Shown: piece after piece, positions 43,191-55,464 of the stretch
How positions within the stretch are numbered: the first letter of the stretch is position 1
How the letters are laid out: every line of letters starts with the position of its first letter
NCBI GenBank assembly: GCA_033675545.1
Contig: JAWDGP010001166.1
Span: 642,175 to 706,174, forward strand
Direction: 5' to 3'
Source of the DNA: Elysia crispata
Lineage: Eukaryota; Mollusca; Gastropoda; Plakobranchidae
Length of the DNA stretch: 64,000 nt
Notes under the pieces: model-generated
Databases searched by the model: none
What the model saw: the letters and a program-made list of their open reading frames with translations, nothing else
What the model was told of the DNA's origin: nothing
Program-made: the position numbers and the translations under genes

Positions 43191-46100
43191 ATGGATTTCA
43201 AAGAAATGCAAGGTAAAGTATTATTTAAGTTTATATTTTATTATGTTATTTGAAGGTTTCCAGTGTCTTTAAAAAAGTAATTCACTCTTTGTGCTTGAAT
43301 CCACATAAACTTCGAAGGCTGCCAAGCTGCGTGGAAAAAATGATCGGGTCAGTGGAAATAACATGCCTCGCTATTTAATTACAGGCGATATTTTAGAGCA
43401 TTATGCTTCGTCGAGTAATGTAATATATGATAGAATATGATTTATGCAACTTTAAAAAGTTTTAAGTTTTGTTGTTTTATCTTAAATGTTAAGTTTCGGT
43501 GACGTTTTTTTTGTCGATTCAATGACTTGATAGGCTACGCCATATTGGCTAAGGATTGCAGCAATTCGAAGGGGTTGCAGACTAAGGAAAAGCTTTATGA
43601 CTTTTTTAATTTTTATCTTAAGAGTATTCAATCCGTGCATTTATTATGTTAATATGATTTTTTAATAACGTTTTTCGCGATTAAAGTGCAGTAACTATGT
43701 TCAAAGGTTTTGGCTGAACACAAATTTTAACTTCTCTAGAAGCATTGCTGGACTAGGCCTACCTTTTTATGAAGTTAAAATGGACTGATCTTGTTTCTAC
43801 GTTGTTTTACATAATTGATGCTTAAGAGATTGAGCTACATCATAAAGCCCATCTATATAGTCTATCTCATTTGACGAAATCGAACTTTATCAATGTTTAG
43901 TTTATACTTGAGTTGAAGTTTTAGAACTGATAACTTTGATTAAATTTCTGTCATTCATTTCTAAAAGCGTCTGTTTTGGATGATAACTACATAAGGCTGA
44001 AGAAGACACTTCTAGCAGAAGGAAAGGGACGACGGCCAGACCTCTCCCATCTGTCTGTGAGAAGGTCGCGCAGAAATTGCTTCTTCAACTGTACTGTCTG
44101 CGTGCCGAGGGCCAGAACACATGGAGTGAGGCAAGGGCCATTTTATTACAATTTTATTTAATACCCCAGTTTCTTCATGTTTGTTGATCTTTGACTTTAA
44201 TATTTTTTTTATTTAATCAAATGATGTCTACACCATTTATTATAGAAACTTTACTCATATAAAAATGAAGATTTTTTTGGCAGGTAATATTTTTTTTTGT
44301 GTGGATTTGTTTCCTTTTCTCACTTTCAGCAGGGTGTGAATGAGTCAATACAGTGGCTCTAGAAAAGTGAACAATTTTGGGGCTGTTATTTTATACATTT
44401 TATTTTGTTTGCTTTTTTTTCTATTATAGTATTAACCCAGCTGCACACATGAATGCTGAAAATAGATCCAGACTGCCCAGTCACAGCCCGCCGACTCCGC
44501 ACTCTGATCGAATCAGCTGTAAAGCGCTATTCCAAGTTAGCGGATCTTCAGAGAGCCAACTTGATGTGGACTTCAACTTCATTTGTGACTGCTTGTCAGC
44601 TCTAGGTGTCACTAGAAAAACTATTTCTTCACCACCACTTAAATTTCGTGGATTATCTATTTCTAATTTGTAATAGAGCTAGAAAAGGCGCGAAAGGATC
44701 TTGGGCTTTCTTTGGAAATTTCCAGAAAATGGATTGTTCATTTAACTTTAGAAACAGAGAAATCTGTGAATTTTTCCAAAGTGAACTACAGTATAAAAAA
44801 ACTGATGGGCTCCTACTTGAAGCTGTCGTCTTCAAAAGGAAAGAGACCTGAGGATTTAGAACGTTTTATGGAGTGTTTGTTCACCATTCCAGACAGCGAC
44901 ATTACTGACAATATAATTACCCGGCCTGATTTTAGCACTTCTGCTAATACTTTTTCTAACCCCTCACCTGTTTCAAAGAAAAGCAATTTGAGAGTGAATG
45001 TGACACAAACAAAATTGTTAATGGACTCTTAAGGACTATTTCGGAACATGAAGAAAAAGTGAAAATTCTTGAATCTGCTCTTAAGGACTTATCTTGTGAA
45101 AAGAAGAAACTTCAGAACTTTGTTGACAAATATAAGAGAAATTGTGAAGGTTTTGCAAGTTGCATTGAAAAACTGAAAGAATCTATTTCGATTAAAGACA
45201 ATGAGCTGAAGTCATTGAAACTTATAGTTATACATTAAAATAACTCTGTGTCTTTGTGTAAACAGCACAAAAAAGAAAAAGCAAAATTATTTAGTGAAAT
45301 TGATATATGCTTAATCTAAAGCTAAAAAAATTTAAAGAAGAAATGGCAGGCCTTAATGCTCCTAATCCTATTTACGAACTTAATAAGTCTGAATTAGATT
45401 GTAATTGTAAATCGCCAGTCCTTATTAAAGGTGGCAAAGATAATGTTTACACTGACAATGTTAGGCAAGCAGTTATTTCTGTTCAAGCTGATTGTGGTGT
45501 ATTAGCTGCAAATGTTTCTAAGGTATTTCAAATAGTAGCTGAATATATTTTTGGCACTAAAATTAAAGATAAACTCCCGTGTAAACAAACTGTTCTAAAT
45601 ATGATGGATGAAGGATATGCCCTGTCATAAATGCAAGTTGTTGAAAATGTACTTAAATCAAATCATGCTAAAATTCATTCTGATGGAACTTCTCTTGACC
45701 AAAAGAAAATTGTTGGTCATCAGATATCAACCAGTCTAGGTGACACATTTTACTTAGGCTATATTCCTGTTGCTACGGAAAATGCAAGTACTTTACTTGA
45801 AATTACTTCAAATATTATCCAGAAGTTGTCAGAAACATATTCTCTGATGTCAAATGTAGACCTTAAAAAAGTAACTTTTGACTTGTTGTCTAAAATAACG
45901 AGTGTTATGACAGACAGGGCAGCAGCCATGAAGTGTTTGGACCGTATTTTTGCTGACTTTATCAGGACTGAGTTAGGAAGGGATGTCCATGTTCACTTTT
46001 TACATTGTAATGCGCATTTCCTTCTTGGTATGAGCAGTGCATGTGAGAAGGCTATCTCTAAGGTTGAGAAAGAATTAGAGAGTGAGAGACAGCAGAAGTT

Positions 46101-46970
46101 TGGGAGAGATCAGAATGCAAAATATGACGGGTTCAATGAGGGGTCAGAAAGTTGTGTGAGTCGAGTGATTAGAACTGCTTGTGATATACTGGGTCCAAGA
46201 GGGGATCAGAAATCAGGATGTCGTGTTCAGTGGACAACTTTTATCGCAAATTCTGTGATACCTTATTTCAAGGGAAATAGATTTAACTGCTTTTTTGAGG
46301 AAGTTGCTTCTCTAATTTTTCATTTGCCTACAATGGTTCAGTTTTTTTCATCAGGTGTTCTGCATGAAAATCCAAATAGAAAAATTCATAGTGTCTCACC
46401 TGATGTACAAGACAAAACATTGATGTGCATGGTGTGTGCTGTTGCACTATTTTTCATTAAAATAACAGGGCCATACTGGAAACTTATCAACAGCGATGTT
46501 AAATACTTTAATTTTCACCTTTATTTGAAAAAGATGGTCACTAATTTTGAAAAGTGGATTGATGATCCCTCTGATTTACTCAGCCCAAATTTTTTTTCTG
46601 TTTTTGATGGCGACCTAGTCATCAAAGCACCAAGATTTCACTAAGTTCATGATTTTGTTCTAAACAATGATGTTGAAATCATCACAAGATGTCTCAAATG
46701 TATGTGTGTGGAGGCTTTAGGAGTTACCAAACGTCAACTTGAAGATTTTTTGCCCGGTGGTAAATTTGAAGATATGGATGAATGTATGAAAGAGCAACTT
46801 ATGCACTATCCTCTTACAAATCTTGTGGGGGAGAGTGCATTCGGAGATTTTGATTTTGATGTTTGTAAAAGAAGGAATGCATCTTTACACATTAGATCCT
46901 CTATGCACAGTATTAAAAGAAATAAGACTGTTAAGTTCATTTCATCTAAAAGTAGATCTCAGATCTAGGG
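43191..46970 (+). pseudogene. Copy A of an uncharacterised coiled-coil/hAT-like family, decayed
   Basis: Exon 1 (43191-43212, MDFKEMQ) has a GTAAAG donor. Exon 2 (43968-44130) follows a TTTCTAAAAG acceptor in phase, encoding LDDNYIRLKKTLLAEGKGRR, then after a small frameshift KVAQKLLLQLYCLRAEGQNT, ending at a GC donor (GAG/GCAAGG). The body encodes ARKDLGLSLEISRKWI and KGKRPEDLERFMECLF, a coiled coil (EEKVKILESALKDLSCEKK), and from 45307 one frame broken by TAA at 45628 and 46642. It holds the motifs HSDGTS, VMTDRAAAM, HCNAHFLLG, ILGPRGDQKSGC, KGNRFNCFFE, ITGPYWKLI and PLTNLVGESAFGDFDFD. It aligns motif by motif with copy B at 59.8-64 kb. I know this type only as multi-copy uncharacterised proteins of invertebrates; the transposase-like reading is an inference. 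The several stops and shifts make it a pseudogene. Confidence 0.65.
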
Positions 46971-46974
46971 GCAA

Positions 46975-47803
46975 GGTTATAAGAAAAGAAAGTGTCGAGC
47001 ACAAAAAAGAGGAGAGTTTTCACAATTTGCAGATTTCCTTCTTAGCATTGGAGATGGTAAAGAAGAACAGCACAAAAACAAATGAAATTTTTTCATCAAA
47101 CTTCCAGATGACATGACAGTAGAAAATGAAACAGAGCTTCTGGACTTTGTTTTTGGTATTGAGAACAAGTGCGCAACTTGGCTAGCATCACGGTCAATCA
47201 TTTGTCCTACCAACAGTGAAGTAGATGCCATCAAAAACACCATCATGAACACATTTCCTGGAGATGTCAAAGTGTACAGGAGCAATGATTGTGTGGAAGA
47301 AAATAAACACCTGTACCCCATAGAGTTTCTCAACACGCTGTGTCCCTAACGAATGCTGCCTCACATATTACAGCTAAAAAAGCACAGCATCATCATGCTG
47401 TTGCGTAATCTGGACCCAGTAAATGGCCACTGCAACGAAACACCATATGTCATTGAACATTTACATGACCACATCATTGATGTGACAATAGCCTGTGGAC
47501 CCCATGCTGGAAAGCGAATATATATTCATTCCAAGAATCCCAATAATCCCCTCAGACAACATTTTTCCCTTTCACATGAAAAGAAAGGAATTTCCTGTTC
47601 GACCTGCCTTTGCCATCACTGCTAATAAAGCTCAGGGTCACACTCTATCACATGTAGGCATTTATTTGAAACAGGATTTCTTTTCACATGGGCAACTCTA
47701 TGTTGCCATGAGTCGTGTTGGCTCAAAAGACAGCCTTAAAATCTATTCCGGCCATGAAGTATATACCAGCAATGTGGTTTACAAAGGAGTCCTGCATCAG
47801 TGA
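46975..47803 (+). mobile_element. Pif1/Helitron-type helicase C-terminal remnant
   Basis: Plus-strand frames encode the end of a Pif1-like superfamily 1B helicase: QFADFLLSIGDGKE, WLASRSIICPTNSEVDAIK, YPIEFLNTLCP, IMLLRNLDPVNGHCNETPY, and after a frameshift near 47520 YIFIPRIP, RPAFAITANKAQGHTLSHVG and FFSHGQLYVAMSRVGS (helicase motifs V and VI). A stop at 47347-47349 and the frameshift inactivate it. The Walker A and B motifs are absent. The text matches Helitron-associated helicases best. It starts within a few dozen bases of the end of copy A and on the same strand, so the two may be one chimeric element or two nested ones. Confidence 0.75.
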
Positions 47804-47829
47804 GCAAGGTAAGCCATACTATGATATTA

Positions 47830-48310
47830 TTGTAGCGTTCATAGAACAGGTTCTGTACTTGTAATTTTTATTCAGGTTCAAAAATGTTTTAATGAGAAGA
47901 AATAGCAAAGGAAAATGGGAATAACAGAAAGTAAAAGGATGTCAAAGAGATAGAGGGAAGAAGATGAATTTTGAAAACTTTGTCTGCCTTTAAATCTATT
48001 TTAACAATCTCCCTTTTTTATATAATATTTTATGAAATATTTCTGTATCTATGTATAGTATGTAGATCTTATACCTTATTGGCATCTCTTGATATATTTG
48101 CATATTTCAATTTTTTAGACCTTGCATAATCTTTGACGTTGCATTTGAATAGATCATTGACACTACTGATAGTCAGTTTTACTTATCAGTTTGGAAAAAC
48201 TCCCTAGTCTATTGCAGTTTCAAACTCAAATGATCCGTGCTTTGCTGAACACAATACCTTCCAATGTACAGACTCTATCAACATGATCTGTTCATAATCC
48301 CAGATTCTGT
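47830..48310. other. No gene seen
   Basis: AT-rich spacer between the helicase remnant and the receptor pseudo-exon. No recognisable feature. Confidence 0.5.
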
Positions 48311-49700
48311 TTTCAACTTTCATCTGTGATTGGTTCACTGCGTCCAAGCGTTGTGTTTGGTTGCAAGGGTATCCTGATCATCTTTGGCATCTTCCAGGCC
48401 TATGAGACCCAAAGAGTGAGACTTAAACAAGTCAATGATTCCAGGTTTGTTCGCATTAGCATCAACAATCTTGTGGCTAGGAACCAAAACCAATTTCTAT
48501 CCTTTAAATTTTTATATATATTTAAGATAAATTAGAAAGTAAAGGGTTTTCTTCGAATCCACAAGGTTTTTGGCTGTTGAGATTTAATGAGAAAATATAG
48601 AGCCAGCAGTCTTAGTCACAGAAAGCAGCAGTTGTGTAAATATCATAAGCTAACTAAACTGATACTTTTTTTTTAATGGATTTTAATTGAGGAATCTTGT
48701 TTAAAAACCCTCTGTGGCTCTCATTAATTATTTAAAACATTGTCTAAGAAGTGTCATTCAGTTCCAACAACAGAGAGGACAAATACTCAGTCATATTTTT
48801 TTTATAGTTTTCTTTATTTAAAAACAAAAGTAGGCATCAAATTCATACCAGATTGTCAAGTTATGTGGAATCAATTTCAAATTTTTACAGCACAAACATT
48901 TTCGAAGTATTGGCATTGTTATCAAATTTTCCTTGATATGCTTTTCACGCATTATGAAGACACGTTGGGCTGTCTTGTAAATGAGATTGGAAAAAAATGG
49001 CAAGACTTTTCTTTTAAACATCACAATGTATATTTTTTATGGTGCTGATTGCATTTTGTTTAAGATATGTTTATTTTATAGATTACTAGAACTGGCACAG
49101 TATACAAATATTTTTAACAAATAACCTCAGGTATCAAGATTTCAAATCATTGTTAGAGAAAAATTATATTTGAAGAGGGAAGCTGAAAGAATTGAAAAAA
49201 GCCATATTGAAATTAAATAAGCTTTTTGAATTAGATATTTCACTATTATAGGCTTCTTAAGAGAGTTATATAATTGAACACTTTAGCTGTTTATTTCTTT
49301 TAAACTTCAGATTTTTGTGTAAACAATGATTTATGAATATGTTTAAAAAAATCAAAGTAAATTTAGTATATTTTAACATGCACAAGTCACATTTTAGCAC
49401 TTTAAATTTTTTTTTATTGATCTGGCATTGATAAGTCTGTATTTCAGAGTAGTGTTAATTTTTTCTTCCTTTTTTTTATAAACTCAAGTATTTTGTGAAG
49501 AAATTTTTAACAGGGTGCTTCTTAACATTAAATTGAACGAAAATTTTTGCTTATGTGAAACATTGCAGGTGCTGTATGTTATTAGTGCCCCAATCTCACC
49601 CATCTTCAGCAAACAGGAAAACACGACATTTGATTTAGTCTCTCTGGCCATTGTGTTGTGCACCTGCCCTCTATGGGCCTCATCATTATTCGAGAGGTAT
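48310..49700 (+). pseudogene. GABA-B-type (class C) receptor pseudo-exons
   Basis: Two exon-like segments recall the transmembrane region of metabotropic GABA-B receptors. 48330-48480 encodes SLRPSVVFGCKGILIIFGIF and QAYETQRVRLKQVNDSRFV followed by SINNLV, corresponding to the segment usually reading YKGLLLLFGLFLAYET...NDSR.VGMSIYNV. 49570-49697, after a TTGCAG acceptor, encodes VLYVISAPISPIFSKQENT and DLVSLAIVLCT, corresponding to VLCVITAP...SLAIVF in TM6-TM7. The continuation then leaves the expected frame (MGLIII appears in another frame), no earlier or later receptor exons are seen, and conserved positions have changed. This looks like a fragment of a duplicated receptor gene (introns kept) rather than a working gene. 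Confidence 0.6.
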
Positions 49701-50099
49701 TGTTATGATGTTTTAATTGTTGTATGCCATAAGAGCAGCATTGATCAGTTGATTTTTACACACTGGAAGCGTCTTACGCAACTGTCCAAGCATTTTTTTA
49801 CTGCTGAGCAGGTTTCCACAACCGTGAGAGCACATGGACCAAAGCTTTTTGGACAATAACTATGCTCGCAGCTGCTGTGGCAACAGTCTTGTAAGGCCTA
49901 CTGTGCTGTCACAGTTTGTTTCGTTTCATACAAAGTATTTCCAAAGTGGGCGTTGAGTTATTATAGTTAAACCTCTAGATCTAGTACCATTACAAGCATG
50001 ATAAAAGATGAAGAGAAGGGGAAATTTAGTCCAATGGCAAGATTGACGCCTGTATCCAAATCTAGTTCAACAGAAGGAAAAATTGTCTTTTGAACTCAT
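49701..50099. other. No gene recognised
   Basis: AT-rich sequence with a short CTAGATCTAG palindrome near 49975. No confident coding content. Confidence 0.45.
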
Positions 50100-50830
50100 C
50101 AATCAATCAGTTAGGTGCCGTGCTCTTTAGCATTGCCGATCATGACTTTCCACACATCTCTATCCCTCATCACTTTCAGTGCTTCTGTCACTCGTCCTAC
50201 TTTGATAGTCCATCCAACATCTTTTGATGCTGTTTTGGTACAATCATTCCAGTTGTCACAAGATTTTGTACTTTCTCTCTTCTCTTGACATGTCCAAAAA
50301 AGGTTGCCTGGCGTTTACTTATTCTATTTATGCTGAATCTTGTAGTGTCGGCTTCTTGTAACAGTTTTGGTTGATTTCTTTACAGTCCATGAGATTTGTG
50401 GAATCTCATTTTGTTGTCTCCAGTTTCTTTTGTAACTGTTTTGAAATTGTGCAAGCTTTGCATTGATACATCAGAATGGGTTCAATAGAGCACTTCAGGG
50501 CTCTTCTTTTTGTGCGAATTGAGATGTGGTTATTTGTTAGTATAGATTTCATTCTCTGGAAGCTCAGTGTAAGTTACGTCCATCACTTGATATTAAAGTA
50601 CCCAAGTATTTGAATTGACCCCTTTGCTTGAGTTTATTACCTTTGATAAAGATGTTGATGTGCGGAGACTATAACTTTGACTAATCACCATTAGTTCTAT
50701 CTTTTTGCTATTCAATTGCAACCCTTTTTTTCTGCTCTCTTCTTCAAAAATCGTTAATAATTGTCGCAAGTCTTCTTTATTTTCTGGAATTAATACAGTG
50801 TCATCAGCGTATCTCAACATGGAGCCAAAT
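50100..50830 (-). mobile_element. LINE RT C-terminal fragment, minus strand
   Basis: Minus-strand translation starts at the catalytic motif LRYADDTVLIPENKEDLRQL, then FEEESRKKGLQLNSKKIELM, the usual next block of LINE reverse transcriptases. Downstream (toward 50100) the thumb and C-terminal region continues with stops and frameshifts. The end around 50110-50260 matches a second fragment at 53748-53900 (shared GTGCTCTTTAG..GCGATCATGAC-like text), defining the 3' end of one LINE family distinct from the copies at 35.7 and 41 kb. Dead and 5' truncated. Confidence 0.75.
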
Positions 50831-51279
50831 TCTGTTCACTTTTAGTTTGTCAGCAACTTGCCATAAGCCCATAAATCTAGCACCCTTATCTGACAGCTCA
50901 CAGTGGATGGGTGGACACTGTCTCTTCCCAGGAATTTTACCCGCGCAGTAGAAAAAGGCATGCAGCTGGAATGCGTGGAATGCAATTCACACTACTTTTT
51001 AAACACAAAATTGCAAAACATGCAATACAGATGTCATTTCCCAATAAAATTTCATTTTCAAATTTTTTTGCGGGGTATATTATTAACTATTTTTGTTGTT
51101 GTCTGGGTTTTGTCTGTGGTACAAGGGAGTTGAGTTCTGGGGCTGTCAACAGCAAGACGTTTTCTATTATATTTTTCATTCTATTTTTATCATTTCTTAT
51201 GGCTGCACTTCTTGCCAAGCGTGAAACAGTTGAGTGAAGTTGTTCCCATCCTGCTCCCTAAGAAAGCCTAGTCCAAAAC

Positions 51280-53747
<2,468 letters not shown>

Positions 53748-53990
53748 GAATTAGGGGCCCTGCTCTTTACAGTAGGCGATCATGACCTTCTGCGCATCTC
53801 TATACCTTGATGCTGTTAGTGCCTCTGTCACTCATTTTACATTTAGCCACTTATCTTTTCTCGCTTCTTTCCCCTGCTGCCGTTTCCTTTAAAATCAATC
53901 GAGTTGCCACAAGATGTTTCAGTTTTTTTTTCTCATCACATGGCCCAAAAAAGACTGCCTATAGTTTACATATGGTATTTATGAGCATTT
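53748..53990 (-). mobile_element. LINE 3'-end fragment, minus strand
   Basis: Matches the 3' end of the minus-strand LINE at 50100-50260. Shared segments include GCTCTTTA followed by GCGATCATGACC, TCTATACC/TCTATCCC, GTGCCTCTGTCACTC, GTTGCCACAAGATG against GTTGTCACAAGATT, and GGCCCAAAAAAGACTGCCT against GTCCAAAAAAGGTTGCCT. It is about 240 bp and without coding capacity. Confidence 0.65.
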
Positions 53991-54051
53991 TGGACTTTCG
54001 ATCCAGAACAAAACGATTTTAACTGAATGGTGGACACTTGAATAAATCCAT

Positions 54052-54119
54052 ACTCTATAGCCACACTGATGAGTCGTAATACGACGAAACACATCCTAGA
54101 ATGTGTCTGTGGATGAGTG
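54052..54119 (+). ncRNA. Type I hammerhead ribozyme, complete core
   Basis: All invariant parts are present in order. Stem I 5' strand: ACTC (54052-54055), internal loop TATAG, CCACA (54061-54065). Core CTGATGA (54066-54072). Stem II GTCG (54073-54076), loop TAATA, CGAC (54082-54085). Core GAAA (54086-54089). Stem III CACAT (54090-54094), loop CCTAGA, ATGTG (54101-54105). Cleavage site UC (54106-54107), with U pairing to the last core A. Stem I 3' strand: TGTGG (54108-54112), AT bulge, GAGTG (54115-54119). Every helix pairs perfectly, and the internal loop in stem I is placed for contact with loop II, as in fast natural ribozymes. The RNA should self-cleave after C54107. Such ribozymes occur in Penelope-like elements and other retroelements of molluscs; no such element is recognisable around it. 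Confidence 0.85.
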
Positions 54120-54876
54120 AAAAAAATTATTGTTCATTTATGCAAATATTTCCCCTTAAAAACGATTGATAATCTTGACTGGGGGACGAAATTCCTCCAT
54201 CCTCCCTAATTTATAATAGGTTTAATCGTAGATAAAAAGAAACTTGCTCAGTTTTATTTTTTTGTATTATTAGATTTTCTAAAAATGTTCAATTTCACTT
54301 TTTTTCTAAACCTGTAAAGTTCTATTTAGATAATTACAAAAATCTGATGAGATTAAATTAGCTCTTGAAACAAAGAATTTTGTGCAATTATTATAAACTA
54401 TCTTTATGTAAATTGTATCTCATTATTTCATATACAATATATTTCAAATTTGATATATATCTAGCTAAGGTTTCACCCGCCCCCCATATTAATCTTCCTT
54501 TTTTGTGATTCCTTTTCAGAAGTAAAATGTGGGACCTTGTTTGAATCCTCAAAGCTTTCTTATCATCCAGTTTTTATTTCTCTTGACAACGCTTTTACAG
54601 AGAACAGGGAAAATATATTGACTGGAGTAAATTAATTAATATGTGAACAAAAATCTTTTGTGAATTATCAGTTGTGCTTTATTGTAACGCAATGTAAGCT
54701 GAAAGTCAAACAGATTAAAGTTCATTTAACAGGCAATGCCCCTACATATATTATCTCTTTTAATGAAAATGTCATCTTCGTTTATGTAATATACATAAGT
54801 TTCATTGACGTTATTTTTTTTTTAGACTGTATTCTGTGTCTTTTTAGGTAACTATGTATTATAAAATTATTTCTTT
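54120..54876. other. No gene seen
   Basis: Very AT-rich sequence after the ribozyme, starting with a short A run. No recognisable coding region or second ribozyme copy. Confidence 0.5.
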
Positions 54877-55026
54877 TTATATTATTATAATTTGGATTTC
54901 TCTGAATAAACTCAGATAACACTCTACACATTGAGAGTTTAAACCCAAAGGTTTTCGTATATGTTTAAGGTATTTATCAAGTGATTTCAATTCATTGCAA
55001 TTTGCACAGAGTTTAAGACCCGTCAT
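54877..55026 (-). CDS. Small ORF with paired CxxC motifs (possible zinc ribbon)
   Basis: A minus-strand frame from ATG at 55026 encodes about 49 residues with LCANCNELKSLDKYLKHI and then LGLNSQCVECY. Two CxxC pairs 26 residues apart with the pattern LC.NC.E.K....Y...R...GL..QC.EC resemble the small zinc-ribbon modules common in phage, bacterial and large-virus proteins (KxCxKC...GLxxxCKxC). No flanking domain, intron or promoter is recognisable. It may be a chance frame, a fragment of a captured gene or part of an unrecognised element. Confidence 0.3.
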   Translation of the reverse strand: MTGLKLCANCNELKSLDKYLKHIRKPLGLNSQCVECYLSLFREIQIIII

Positions 55027-55464
55027 TTTTATACGAAAGAAATATTGAACTTCATTTAAAGTAATAAAAACATACAACTGCCACATAGCTGGTGAATCAA
55101 TATTGAATAATTAAATAGGGGTGAGAAATACTTCTATACTTCTTTCTCTATAAACAAGCATGATAACAAAATATCATTACAATAGAATAGAATTCGAAAT
55201 AAAAAATCAAAACGGTAGAATCGATTTCGATTTTTTCTTTCTCTATATTAATACAATACCAGTGCTGTAGAATCGAAATGATTTCTATAAATCATCAAAA
55301 TAATACCATATTATCAAAATATAATCGAATTTGAGACTAATCTTGATTTACCCAAGCAGGATATAGCTGGTAACAATCAGCGGCTGCATATATTATATTT
55401 TATAATTACATGTTAGAGATAAAAGATCTGGGACGGGCTAAAAGGATAATAGTTATTGTGAAAT

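Noticed and set aside
50790..50830. Second hammerhead-like core (CTGATGA on the minus strand)
   Set aside because: It is the YADD coding sequence of a LINE; no GAAA-flanked stem II or stem III follows.
55077..55092. A 16-bp match (aactgccacatagctg) to the left end of the hAT-type repeats
   Set aside because: Too short and without the rest of the repeat; possibly a solo end, but not supportable.
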